From Hyphomicrobium_A sp041659545 (GTDB taxonomy: Bacteria > Pseudomonadota > Alphaproteobacteria > Rhizobiales > Hyphomicrobiaceae): a stretch of DNA of 64,000 nt. The DNA lies in the NCBI GenBank assembly GCA_041659545.1, contig JBAZYB010000001.1, positions 149,628 to 213,627 on the forward strand. Reading direction: 5' to 3'. The notes under the pieces were generated by a model. The model did no database searches and was not told the origin of the DNA. It saw only the letters and a list, made by a program, of their open reading frames with translations. Made by a program: the position numbers and the translations under genes. Numbering within the stretch: the stretch's first letter is position 1; each line of letters begins with the position of its first letter. Of the stretch, positions 8,917 through 18,108 are shown in pieces.

Positions 8917-10833
8917 ATGTCCCTTAAAGTCGCCCTGCTAGAGTTTTCGGTATGGGATCGCATGGTCCCACTCGTTGGTGGCCTCCTAGAGGCTTCTGCC
9001 CTGCAGCGGCCTCGGCTCAGAGATAGCTGTGAGTTTGTGAAGTTCTCGACCTCGGTGCGCGGCGCCGAACTCACGCCGATTCTTGCCATCGAGGCGGACG
9101 TCTACGCCGTGTCCTGTTACGTGTGGAACACAGGCTTCGTCACGAAGCGCTTGCTCCCCGAGATCCTGGCGAGAAATCCGAAGGCTCGGATACTGCTCGG
9201 CGGGCCACAGGTCATGCATAAAGCGGAACGGTACATTCCGCAGCAGAGCCACCGAGTGACGGTCTGCAATGGCGAGGGCGAGGACACCTTCGCGAACTAC
9301 CTCGAGCAGTTACTCGTCGAACGCGGTGACCTCGCGAACGTTAACGGACTGTCCTTCTATCGAGGGGGCACGCTCGTCACCACGCCGCCGCAAAGCAAGA
9401 TCGCAGACTTTGCGGCCTACCCGTCGCCTTATTTGGCAGGCGCTTTTGATGGCGGGCGATTCATGTGCGCGGTCATCGAAACCAATCGAGGTTGTCCCTT
9501 CAAGTGCACGTTCTGCTATTGGGGCGCGGCCACCAACAGTCAAGTGCGGAAGTTCGATCAGGATCGCGTGATGGCTGAGATCGAGTGGGCGAGCCGAAAC
9601 CAGGTGTACCTGCTGGTTTTGGCCGACGCCAACTTCGGGATGCTAAAGCGAGACCACGAGATCGCCGAATGGATCGCCGAGTGCCGGCGGCGCAGTGGCT
9701 TTCCGAAGGCGGTATCTTTCAGTGCATCGAAGAACACGCAGCCTTCTCGTAATGCTGCAACGGTCGATACGTTGGCCGGCGCCGGTCTGCTGAGCAATTT
9801 TCCAGTGTCGATTCAGTCGATCAGCGAGAACGTGCTTGAGAACGTCAATCGCAGCAACATCTCAACTGAGGGTTACGTCACCCTGCAGGGGCTCTTGAAT
9901 GACCGTGGCCATGATTCCACGATCGAGCTGATATTCCCGTTGCCAGGAGAGACCTTGCCGTCGTTCAAGCAGGGTGTCGCAAAACTATTCAAGCTCGGCG
10001 CTTCCACCTTCAACGTGTTTCCATTGCTGCTGATCAACAACGTGCCAATGGAGACCCAGCGCGAGGAGTTCGGGCTGGTGACGGTCGAAGACCCTGACGC
10101 GAATAGCGACGCCGAGCTCGTCGTGCAGACCAAATCGGTGAGCCACGAAGACTACCTGCGGGGATTGCGCTTCATCGCCCACGCGACGTCGTTGCTCAGC
10201 TGTCATACGCTCCGTTGCGTGGCCCGCACGCTGGATGCCAAGAGCGGAATTGGCGTGGACGAGTTGATCGATGCCTTTGACGCCTACTGTCACAGCCGGC
10301 CGGACCATCCTTATGTCGAGTACGTCTCGATGGCGACCGCCAACTCGCGGTTCTTCAGTTTTGGGATGCTTGGTTCGCTATTGCACCGCTGCGCCGGAGT
10401 TTGGGTGCACGAGGTCGATCAATTGTTGGCCGGCTTCATGGAGCAACATGAGTATTGGAATGATGACGAGGTAAGGGTAGCTTTTGAGCTGGACCTTCTG
10501 AACCGTCCCCACATCTACTCCAACCAGTCGATCGTCGAGAAGTCGAAGTTTCTGGGTCACCTCACGATGACTCCGTTAGATGACGGTGATCGCGTCAGCG
10601 TGACGGTGCCGGACGAGTTCCGTGCGACGGCAGCAAGGCTGCTGACCCGGGGGGCAGCTCCGCTCCCGCCGAGCAGCAGCTACGTCATCAACTACAAGTC
10701 TCAGCAGTCACAGCATGTGTATGTGGCGGGCAAGCCGGACGACAACTACAACTACTACTGCACTGGGTTGTTAGTGCGGATCAACACCGTCCTGCCGAAA
10801 TGGACGCCTGCCGGCGCCACGCGCCCGCACTAG
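8917..10833 (+). CDS. Cobalamin-binding radical SAM enzyme, paralogue 2
   Basis: 638 aa from ATG 8917, the start that clears the carrier gene. The N-terminal B12-binding Rossmann domain contains ILLGGPQV and VCNGEGE. The radical SAM barrel has CPFKCTFC with Cys193, Cys197 and Cys200. Further blocks are SFSASKNT, SIQSISEN and FPLPGETL, and there is a long C-terminal region ending YYCTGLLVRIN. Class B enzymes use methylcobalamin plus SAM, usually to methylate sp3 carbons, sometimes for rearrangements. Strongly paralogous to 20355 and to the truncated gene at 1, so stepwise action on one scaffold is plausible. Confidence 0.92.
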   Translation: MSLKVALLEFSVWDRMVPLVGGLLEASALQRPRLRDSCEFVKFSTSVRGAELTPILAIEADVYAVSCYVWNTGFVTKRLLPEILARNPKARILLGGPQVMHKAERYIPQQSHRVTVCNGEGEDTFANYLEQLLVERGDLANVNGLSFYRGGTLVTTPPQSKIADFAAYPSPYLAGAFDGGRFMCAVIETNRGCPFKCTFCYWGAATNSQVRKFDQDRVMAEIEWASRNQVYLLVLADANFGMLKRDHEIAEWIAECRRRSGFPKAVSFSASKNTQPSRNAATVDTLAGAGLLSNFPVSIQSISENVLENVNRSNISTEGYVTLQGLLNDRGHDSTIELIFPLPGETLPSFKQGVAKLFKLGASTFNVFPLLLINNVPMETQREEFGLVTVEDPDANSDAELVVQTKSVSHEDYLRGLRFIAHATSLLSCHTLRCVARTLDAKSGIGVDELIDAFDAYCHSRPDHPYVEYVSMATANSRFFSFGMLGSLLHRCAGVWVHEVDQLLAGFMEQHEYWNDDEVRVAFELDLLNRPHIYSNQSIVEKSKFLGHLTMTPLDDGDRVSVTVPDEFRATAARLLTRGAAPLPPSSSYVINYKSQQSQHVYVAGKPDDNYNYYCTGLLVRINTVLPKWTPAGATRPH

Positions 10834-10865
10834 TAACGCCGGTCAAGTCGCCCAGGGAGTCTTCC

Positions 10866-11906
10866 ATGCCAATCGTCGACAAGAAATGGCCGATTTGCGA
10901 TGTCGTACCGGATTCACTCGCCGAGCGTTGGCGACGGCAGCAGGGCTGGCGGGGCGACGGCTTGGCCAAGCGTGACTGGCTGGTCGAGTTGCCGGCAGGG
11001 TTCGCAGAGGTGGTGCACGAGACTGTCGCCGACCGGTCTGACGCGTCCGCCGCGGCCCAACGGCTGTCGGACCACGCGTTCGTCATGCAGCTTCGACTGG
11101 ATGTTGAGCAACGGTTGGAGGGAGGGCATGGCTTCTGCGTGCTTCGGGGAATCCCGCCAACGAGCGACGACAGACTCAACGCACGAGTGGCGCTCGCGGT
11201 CAGCCTGCTCTTCGGGCAGCCCGTCACGCAAACCCTTCAGGGTGACATCGTCGCTCGCGTGGAAGACCGCACCGGCCGAACGCTCGAGCCGACGAAACGG
11301 GGGCACACGACGTCAGCCGAACTCGCATTTCATGCCGATCGCGCAGACCGGGTGCTGCTGTACTGCGTGAGGCCAAGCAGAAGCGGAGGAGAGTCGAGCG
11401 TCGTGAGCAGCGTGTTTCTGCGAGACGAAATGCGCAGGGAGGTGCCGCACCTGTTAGAGGCGTTGGCACAACCCCTTCCCGAGGACCGGCGAGGCGAGCA
11501 ACCGGCGCATGAGCCGCCGTTCGCTCTGATTCCTGTGTTCTCCGACTGTGGAGGAGTCTTTGTCTGTCGTTATATCAGGCGCTTCCTTCAGGATTCGTGC
11601 CGGCACGCTGGCGCGCCGCCACTTTCAGAAACCGCTGTTGAAGCCTTGAACTATCTGGACGCACTGACGGCCAGGGAGGGCGTTGCGTTCTCGCACCGGC
11701 TGGAGGCTGGCGACCTTCAGATGCTCAACAACTGCGTTGTGTTGCATTCGAGAACCGCGTTCGTCGACGATCCGCTGGCCCCTCGCTTGTTGCTGCGGAC
11801 GTGGCTCAGCCATCGGTCGTCCCGGCCGCTGCCGCCATCTTTCGCGCCGTTGTACGGTTCCACGGAGGCCGGGGCCGTTCGCGGCGGAGTGCAGCAGAAA
11901 TCGTGA
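10866..11906 (+). CDS. TauD/TfdA-family Fe(II)/2-oxoglutarate oxygenase
   Basis: 346 aa from ATG 10866, which has an AGGGAG box seven bases upstream. The metal triad is His156-x-Asp158 (AFHADRAD) and distal His304 (VVLHSRTAF); Arg321 (LLRTW) would bind 2-oxoglutarate. It belongs with the gamma-butyrobetaine hydroxylase / TauD group that also makes beta-hydroxylations and desaturations in natural products. The stop overlaps the next start as GTGA. Second oxygenase of the cluster, of a different subfamily from the PhyH protein at 7016. Confidence 0.85.
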   Translation: MPIVDKKWPICDVVPDSLAERWRRQQGWRGDGLAKRDWLVELPAGFAEVVHETVADRSDASAAAQRLSDHAFVMQLRLDVEQRLEGGHGFCVLRGIPPTSDDRLNARVALAVSLLFGQPVTQTLQGDIVARVEDRTGRTLEPTKRGHTTSAELAFHADRADRVLLYCVRPSRSGGESSVVSSVFLRDEMRREVPHLLEALAQPLPEDRRGEQPAHEPPFALIPVFSDCGGVFVCRYIRRFLQDSCRHAGAPPLSETAVEALNYLDALTAREGVAFSHRLEAGDLQMLNNCVVLHSRTAFVDDPLAPRLLLRTWLSHRSSRPLPPSFAPLYGSTEAGAVRGGVQQKS

Positions 11907-13903
11907 CCCATCTCTTTTCAGATCGCGTGTCGCGCGATCAGGGCCCGTCTTCGGAACTGCCGCCATCCATTGCCGTGATTGGCGGCACACATGCCTGCGT
12001 TGACGCGTTGGCGACGGAGTGCCGGCGCCTCCAGCCGGCGTGGCACGTTACGACCGGCATCGTCAGCCGATCGGCAAGCCGAAACGAAGCAACAGAAGAC
12101 GCGCGCCCTGACAGGGCGCTGGCCGTCGTCACGTGGTCGGAACTCTCAGAGTGCGGCCCCGCACTGCTCGCGAGCCGGCTGAAACACGATGCTACTGAAT
12201 TGGCCGGCCGGCCGGATGTGCCGTGCCTGATCGCGGTTGTTCCGTACTCGTCGTTCCGGGACGAGCACGGGCAGGTCGTCAGGTCCTATTGCCCGCCAAC
12301 GTCCGGTCACGCCGCTGGCGCCTGCGCCCGATTGGTTGCTCGGTTCAGGCAGGAATGCGAAGCCTTTGGCAACTGTCGCGTTGTCGAGACGCCGATGGTG
12401 ATCACATCGGCCATCGTTTCGCCCTGCGCCTATGCCAGCGAGATGAGCCGAATCATTGCTGCGATCAAGTGCTTGGTTTACGAAGTGCGCTCTAAGGTTC
12501 CTGCCTATTTCGAGCAGCATCCGCTCCGGCTGGCTCCAACTTCTGGTAACCCAGATCTACTGAGCTGGGAAGCATTGGTGCGGTGGCTCTTGTCGGAGTC
12601 GGTCAGGTCCGATGGCAGCGCATCCACCGACGCATTTGTGAGCGATGCGAACTGGGCGGCAGTAGCCGACGGGTGCCATCGTGGCTTGAAAGTGCGGTTG
12701 GAACGTGAGGACGATAGCGGACAACACAATTGGTTGGACGAAGTGTTCAACGAGCTTGTCGTCGCCGTTAAGCCGATGTGCGGCGTTACGACCAGGCTGC
12801 AATGGTCTGATTCAAGCCATGTTGTCCGCGCGATTGGCCTCGGTGATGAGATCGAGAAGTTCGCGAGTATGCCGCCATTCGACTGGGAAGACAGCTATCG
12901 CGTCGTTCCAAAGATCGACATTGCAACCGCCGGCCTCGAGCCTCGGCATTACCTTGGCGGGCACGCTCAAGGTGACAGGGCGTGTTTGGACCGTACCTAT
13001 TTTGTCGGCGGACGGGGCCCACGGACCGTAGTGGCCCTGGTGCCGCTGGGCGTAGATCCTGGCTATTTCGCCGATCTGTTGCGGCGGCTCGACGCCGATC
13101 ACCGGCTGATGGTGTGGGAGATGGGTGGACACGACTGGCAAGGCATCGATGCAGATGCGAGGGCGCTGGACCAGCTTCTGGCAGCCGAGACGGAGCTGCA
13201 TCTGGTGGCTTGGTGCGGCAGTATCCGGCTGGTCGCGAAACTTCTCGAGCGCTCGCCGGAGAAGATCCAATCGGTCTGTCTGTTCGCGCCTGAGCCGGAC
13301 GCCGATGATCAGCAGACCGAAGGTTACCGGGGACTCGTCCGCTTTTTCAGCCAGCTGACAGCCAGCGATGATGGGGTCGACCGCGCGATCGCCAGGGCGC
13401 AGGCATCCTGGCGCGCCGCTGTTCGAGATGCGCCGTCCGCCAACCTCGCGCAATACAACGTCAGCGCGGAGCAGAAACGGTCGCCGCTTCAATATCACCC
13501 GGCCGGGTTCTCGTCGGCGGTGACCGAGGAGTTGTTCGGCGATTCGCGTCGAATTCTGGACATCGCCCGAAGTATCGACGCACGAATCGACGCGGCGGCG
13601 GCTCAAGTTCTGTGCGCTTATCCCAACAGGGTGATGGTCGTGGCGGGCACTGCGGACGCACTCATCCGCTACCAATCGGCGCGACACCGGTTCGGCCAGC
13701 TGGCCAACGGTGTTCTAGTCAGTGTCAGAGGCGGCAACCACTATGCGTTGACTGAGCACGCGAGCGCTCTGGCGCCCCTGTTGCGCGAGTTCATCGGCGG
13801 ACGTCAGTTTGTCGAGGGCCAATGGCCACGACACGGAATCGGTCGCATTCGTATCGAACGCACAAGAGAAGTGGAGCTCAGATGTCGAGTACAGAGCCTG
13901 TAA
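11903..13903 (+). CDS. Two-domain protein: unrecognised N-terminus plus Cys-type alpha/beta hydrolase
   Basis: 666 aa from GTG 11903 (overlap with the oxygenase stop). Residues 1-130 have a Rossmann-like start (IAVIGGTHACVDAL); residues to about 330 are not recognised. From about 375 an alpha/beta-hydrolase fold begins: VVALVPLGVDP, then LVAWCGSIRL with Cys438 in the nucleophile position, Asp585 (VVAGTADAL) and His613 (GGNHYALTEH). A Cys-Asp-His triad suits thioesterases or acyltransferases that hold long-lived thioester intermediates. It may move an acyl group between carriers or release the product. Not a known named family as far as I can tell. Confidence 0.7.
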   Translation: MTHLFSDRVSRDQGPSSELPPSIAVIGGTHACVDALATECRRLQPAWHVTTGIVSRSASRNEATEDARPDRALAVVTWSELSECGPALLASRLKHDATELAGRPDVPCLIAVVPYSSFRDEHGQVVRSYCPPTSGHAAGACARLVARFRQECEAFGNCRVVETPMVITSAIVSPCAYASEMSRIIAAIKCLVYEVRSKVPAYFEQHPLRLAPTSGNPDLLSWEALVRWLLSESVRSDGSASTDAFVSDANWAAVADGCHRGLKVRLEREDDSGQHNWLDEVFNELVVAVKPMCGVTTRLQWSDSSHVVRAIGLGDEIEKFASMPPFDWEDSYRVVPKIDIATAGLEPRHYLGGHAQGDRACLDRTYFVGGRGPRTVVALVPLGVDPGYFADLLRRLDADHRLMVWEMGGHDWQGIDADARALDQLLAAETELHLVAWCGSIRLVAKLLERSPEKIQSVCLFAPEPDADDQQTEGYRGLVRFFSQLTASDDGVDRAIARAQASWRAAVRDAPSANLAQYNVSAEQKRSPLQYHPAGFSSAVTEELFGDSRRILDIARSIDARIDAAAAQVLCAYPNRVMVVAGTADALIRYQSARHRFGQLANGVLVSVRGGNHYALTEHASALAPLLREFIGGRQFVEGQWPRHGIGRIRIERTREVELRCRVQSL

Positions 13904-15633
13904 GAATCATTGACGCGACCCTTCGGGAGGGGAACCAGGCCCCGGGGGTCAGATTCACGATCGAGCAGTCCTGTGTCATTGCCTCGATGCTGGCGACTGC
14001 GGGCGTCGACTCGATCGAGTGCGGACATGCGTCGGCGTCTGACCACGAGATGGCTCGCGTCAAGGCGGTCGTCGAGCTCAACCTCTCGACGCCGATCCTC
14101 AGCCACGCTCGAGCTTGCGTGGAAGACGTGCAGCGCGTCGCGGATGCCGGCGCGCGGTGGGTGGGGATCTTTGCCGGCGTCAACACTCTCTCTCGAACCA
14201 CTCGATTGTCTGGCCGGAGCCACGCGGACGTCATTCGGCTGATCGGTAGTTCCGTCGAGTTTGGCAAACGCCGTGGCTTGAACGTGCGCTACACCCTCGA
14301 GGACGCCAGTCGAACCCCGCGGGACCAGGCACTCGACGCCTTCCGCGCCGCCCTCGACAGCGGCGCCGACCGTCTCTGTTTCGCAGACACGGTCGGCGCG
14401 CTCACGCCCGACGAGATATGGCAGGCCATCCGTTTCCTGGCTGATGAGCTCGGCAACCCGAGCTTTGAGGTTCATATTCATGACGATCGGGGCCTCGCGG
14501 TCGCCTCGGCCCTCAAGGCGATCGATGCCGGCGTGCGCTGGATATCGGCATCGGTCAATGGCCTCGGAGAACGATCGGGGATCGTCGACACCGCAACCCT
14601 CGCCGCGAATCTGGACGTCGGCGGTCCGAGCAGCCGATGGAACTTCGGATCGCTGCAGGAGTTGTCCACGCTGGTTGGAGCAATTTCACGCGAGCACCCT
14701 GACGCGCGCCGGCCGGTAATCGGGAAATACGCCTTCACGCACTCCGCCAAGCTGCATGCCGATGCTGTCAGCCGTGATGAGATGGCTTACTCGTGGCGTG
14801 CGCCCAGCTCGCTCGCCCGCTCGACGTCGATCGCCGCGCCGGCGCTGGACGATGTGCTGGCCCTTATCAACAAGGCCGTGCCAATCTGCGCTACCGAGCT
14901 TCCACATCACCGCCGGGGGCCGGGCACACGATACGTCATGTTGGACGATCGCTTTGTACCCAACGCCAAGCAGTACTGCATCGTCCGTGAGATTCCGCCT
15001 CAAGATACCGCCCCGACGCCTCATGTCGATGCCCACCGGCACAATGTCGACAGCATCTTCGTATTCATCGGCAGTGGTGAACGGCTGACCGGTCTAACCG
15101 TCTCGGTGAAGCTTGGCGCTACCGATATAACGGTCGAGAGTCCATCGAGTGTGCTGATTCCTGGCGGCCTCGAGCACAGCTATTCGATTCTCAACGGCAG
15201 TGGCTACTTCATCCACTTCGTCAATGCGGGCGACTACGCCAGCAGTCTCCTCAAGCTTGCACCCGTCCGATCTGCTCCAGCCCCGATGATGAATCAGTCT
15301 TGCCAGGCCGATCTTACAACGGCGACCGCGAGGGGCATGCATGCGGCCATGACCACCAACGGACGCGCTAATGGAGTGGGTTTGTCCGCAATGCCGTTCG
15401 AAGAGTTCGCGCTGCTTGTCGCCGAGTTCGTGGCGAATCGCAGCGGCAAGCGGCCGGCGGAGATCGCACCGGACTTTGACTACGTCAGTGCGGGACTGCT
15501 GGACTCCCTTGGACTGGCGGAGTTGTTTTTTTATGTCGAGGACACTCTCGACCGCAAGTTCCAGGCAGAAGAACTTCGTCTCGAACGGCTGAGCACCGCC
15601 GCCCGTTTCTACGCCTTTGTTCAGGCGCAATGA
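13882..15633 (+). CDS. Fusion: homocitrate/isopropylmalate synthase-like - cupin - acyl carrier domain
   Basis: 583 aa from ATG 13882 (GGAG box upstream; overlaps the previous stop). Residues 1-290 are a DRE-TIM/HMGL barrel: IIDATLREGNQAPG, the metal motif VHIHDDRG and NGLGERSG. A NifV-like segment THSAKLHADAV follows. Residues about 360-450 form a cupin (HVDAHRHNVD, PGGLEHSY). The last 80 residues are a carrier protein with Ser542 in AGLLDSLGLAEL. The expected chemistry is Claisen-type condensation of an acyl thioester with a 2-oxo acid, here perhaps with the product or substrate tethered in cis. This three-domain order is unusual. Confidence 0.88.
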   Translation: MSSTEPVRIIDATLREGNQAPGVRFTIEQSCVIASMLATAGVDSIECGHASASDHEMARVKAVVELNLSTPILSHARACVEDVQRVADAGARWVGIFAGVNTLSRTTRLSGRSHADVIRLIGSSVEFGKRRGLNVRYTLEDASRTPRDQALDAFRAALDSGADRLCFADTVGALTPDEIWQAIRFLADELGNPSFEVHIHDDRGLAVASALKAIDAGVRWISASVNGLGERSGIVDTATLAANLDVGGPSSRWNFGSLQELSTLVGAISREHPDARRPVIGKYAFTHSAKLHADAVSRDEMAYSWRAPSSLARSTSIAAPALDDVLALINKAVPICATELPHHRRGPGTRYVMLDDRFVPNAKQYCIVREIPPQDTAPTPHVDAHRHNVDSIFVFIGSGERLTGLTVSVKLGATDITVESPSSVLIPGGLEHSYSILNGSGYFIHFVNAGDYASSLLKLAPVRSAPAPMMNQSCQADLTTATARGMHAAMTTNGRANGVGLSAMPFEEFALLVAEFVANRSGKRPAEIAPDFDYVSAGLLDSLGLAELFFYVEDTLDRKFQAEELRLERLSTAARFYAFVQAQ

Positions 15634-17219
15634 ACGCCAATCGGCCGTCACACATTGCGGACGTCTATTTTCGGGTCGAGGCCGGATGTCCACCCTTGAC
15701 AATGCCGCTCGACGCGGTCTTGAGAATGCGGGCTGAACGAACGGGGTCCGATCCGTTTCTCGAGTTTGGTAGGGCACCGCACAAGGGACTGACAATTTCC
15801 TGGTCCGAACTCGACGAACGCGCTGACGCTGCCGCCGGTGTGTTTGCGATGAGGGGCATCTCAACCCATGATCGGGTCGGCGTCGTCCTCGAGGACACTC
15901 CGGAGTGCTTGGCAGCGATCATCGGGTTGTGGCGATTGCGTGCCGTTCTCGTTCCGATCGACCGTCGCTGGGGGACCCAAACCACGCAAACGATCTGCGC
16001 CCATGCGGGCATGCGCGCGATTGTCGCCGCCGGGGATTTTATCGCCCGGCTGGGAGCTGACCTCGGGGATGCTCTCAGGATTGACGTCGAGGAGGTCGAA
16101 GGCCATCGCGGCGAGCGCCGACAACTGCTGAGCCGTCCAGAAGATGTCGCGATCATCGCGTATACCTCGGGAACGACGTCCAGCCCCAAAGGCGTCGTGA
16201 TTCGGCATTCGCAACTGCGCTGGGCGTACAGCATTGCCCGACGTCACCTATTTGCCGGCGAACCGCCGCGCCGGTTCGGGAATGTCTTCCGCATGGGTGG
16301 GCTTGGCGTTCTTGGTCTGAACTATTTGTTCCCGCTGGAGTGTGGTTCGGCGGTCGTAGCCTTGCCCGAGCTTTCTATCGAGACCGCCGCGACGCTATGG
16401 CGAGATGTGGATGAAGCGCAGGTGGACTTTCTCTACCTGGTACCAACGCTGGTCCAGGTGGTCGTCCGGTTGTCACGGGCGGTATCGCCGTCAGCGCGAG
16501 TCGATTGCGTCACCGGTGCGGCGCCGATCTCGCCCGAGCTTCACGACTCCTTTCATAACCGCTTTGGCCATCGGCTGCGGAATATTTACGGAATCAGCGA
16601 AGCCAGTTTTGGTGTGTTCTATGGCGCCTACGATGGAACGGATCGCGGTGCATGGCACTTGGGGAAGCCGGCGACGCCAATCACGGTGCGTCTGCGCGCG
16701 CCGGACGGCGGTCTGATCGAAGGGCCAGGCGCAGGCGAACTCGAAGTGAATGGCCCAGTACTGTCAGACGGCTATTGGCGCAACGAGGCCGCGACGCACG
16801 AGCGGTTTGTCGATGGATGGCTCCGGACTGGTGATGTCGCGGCCCGCGATGCTGAGGGCAACTACACGATTGTGGGACGTCTGAAAGACGTAGTTATCAG
16901 GGGGGGATTCAACATCCACCTGGACGAAGTTGATCAGACGCTGGCCAGCCATCCGCAGGTGCTCGGCGCCTGCGCCATCGGTACCGATACCGCCGGCGTG
17001 GACGAGGGACTATCCGCTCTGGTCCATACCGCCGCCGGCGCGCCAGTGACTGCCGGCGACCTGGCTGACTGGTGCCGCCAGCGATTGGGACCAGCGAAGA
17101 CGCCTTCGCCGATAATCCTGACTCACGATCCGCTGCCACAGAACAGTTCAGGGAAAGTGGTGCGCCGAGATGTTGCGGCGTTGGTGCGAGCCTTGTCCGC
17201 TCCAGGAAGGGGCTTCTAG
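15630..17219 (+). CDS. Acyl-CoA/acyl-ACP synthetase (AMP-dependent ligase)
   Basis: 529 aa ANL-family enzyme. The P-loop AYTSGTTSSPKGV is at about 178-190, the A5-like block is IYGISEASFG, TGDVAARD with GRLKDVVIRGGFNI marks the hinge and the start of the C-terminal lid, and the catalytic lysine lies in NSSGKVVRRDV. It activates a carboxylic acid as adenylate and loads CoA or, given its position directly behind a carrier domain (ATGA overlap), more likely a phosphopantetheine arm. Substrate specificity cannot be read here. Confidence 0.9.
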   Translation: MNANRPSHIADVYFRVEAGCPPLTMPLDAVLRMRAERTGSDPFLEFGRAPHKGLTISWSELDERADAAAGVFAMRGISTHDRVGVVLEDTPECLAAIIGLWRLRAVLVPIDRRWGTQTTQTICAHAGMRAIVAAGDFIARLGADLGDALRIDVEEVEGHRGERRQLLSRPEDVAIIAYTSGTTSSPKGVVIRHSQLRWAYSIARRHLFAGEPPRRFGNVFRMGGLGVLGLNYLFPLECGSAVVALPELSIETAATLWRDVDEAQVDFLYLVPTLVQVVVRLSRAVSPSARVDCVTGAAPISPELHDSFHNRFGHRLRNIYGISEASFGVFYGAYDGTDRGAWHLGKPATPITVRLRAPDGGLIEGPGAGELEVNGPVLSDGYWRNEAATHERFVDGWLRTGDVAARDAEGNYTIVGRLKDVVIRGGFNIHLDEVDQTLASHPQVLGACAIGTDTAGVDEGLSALVHTAAGAPVTAGDLADWCRQRLGPAKTPSPIILTHDPLPQNSSGKVVRRDVAALVRALSAPGRGF

Positions 17220-18043
17220 TGTTCAACGAGAGTTTCCTGAGCAGCATTGCCGATCTCGCGTCACCACGGATGGGCACCGAGGGCATGGGACCCTTCCTGT
17301 ACAGTCTCGTCCGCATGCTTCGCCCCCGGTCCGTCCTCGAGGTAGGTATCGGCTATTCGACTCCCTTCATCCTGAAGGCCCTGGATGACAACGTCAGCGA
17401 GATTGAGCGCGAACTTAACTTGGTGCCGGACAAGAACCGCCTGTTGTCTCCGGACGCTTTGTCTGGCACGGCGGTGACCGATGCATTGAATTCCGTTGAC
17501 AAGGCGACCAAGGTGCGATGGCTGGTCGCCGCGCCGCCACTGGCTGATCCGGCATTCTATGAGGCGCCCTATCGCCCCAGCCTGACCGCCATCGACGACC
17601 TGTCGAGTCCGCACGCCACGGCACGAAAGCTGAAGGACCGCGTCGAGTCTCTGCCCGGCGCCCAGTACCTGAACGTCGTCAAGGGGTCATTCCGCGGTCA
17701 AGGGGCCGCCATCGCCTCGGCCGCCGGCGGATTGGACTTCATGTGGTTCGATTGCGGTGGACACCGTGAATATCGGGACTTTCTCGATGAGTACTGGCCG
17801 TTGCTTGACGCGAACGGCGGCACCCTTCTTCTTCACTACACACTCACCAACCTCACCATCGGCAGCATCGTTAAAGATCTAAAGATCAAGCAAGCGACGA
17901 CTGGATTCTCGGATTTCGAGCTATTGAGCCTTCGCGAACCCCACAAGATGATGCAGAACAGCGTCTCGGTTGTGCGCAAGACCTCAGGGTTCCGCGACCG
18001 CATCTATTACGAGATCCGAGACGTCAGCCTCGAATCAGACTAG
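17219..18043 (+). CDS. Methyltransferase-like protein (O-methyltransferase fold)
   Basis: 274 aa from GTG 17219, which shares one base with the ligase stop and has an AGGAAGGGG box. Motif I is VLEVGIGYSTPFIL at about residues 40-53; LDFMWFDCGGHREY matches the strand-4 acidic block of the methyltransferase 24 / O-methyltransferase-3 group. A long insertion (about 60-150) lies between. Glu-Val-Gly-Ile-Gly is a good SAM motif. Possible metal-dependent O- or N-methyltransferase in the pathway. Confidence 0.72.
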   Translation: MFNESFLSSIADLASPRMGTEGMGPFLYSLVRMLRPRSVLEVGIGYSTPFILKALDDNVSEIERELNLVPDKNRLLSPDALSGTAVTDALNSVDKATKVRWLVAAPPLADPAFYEAPYRPSLTAIDDLSSPHATARKLKDRVESLPGAQYLNVVKGSFRGQGAAIASAAGGLDFMWFDCGGHREYRDFLDEYWPLLDANGGTLLLHYTLTNLTIGSIVKDLKIKQATTGFSDFELLSLREPHKMMQNSVSVVRKTSGFRDRIYYEIRDVSLESD

Positions 18044-18108
18044 TCCTCTCCGGCGGCTCGTCTTATCGCAATCGAGTCCACGCCCCGACAACAATTCAGA
18101 GGTGACCC

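Noticed and set aside
12812..13687. Long antisense frame (291 codons) within the two-domain protein gene
   Set aside because: Low-complexity Arg-rich translation typical of antisense frames in GC-rich DNA; the plus-strand gene has clear domains.
15094..15864. Antisense frame of 256 codons across the fusion protein and ligase starts
   Set aside because: Runs antisense over a cupin and carrier domain with conserved motifs; no ribosome-binding site.
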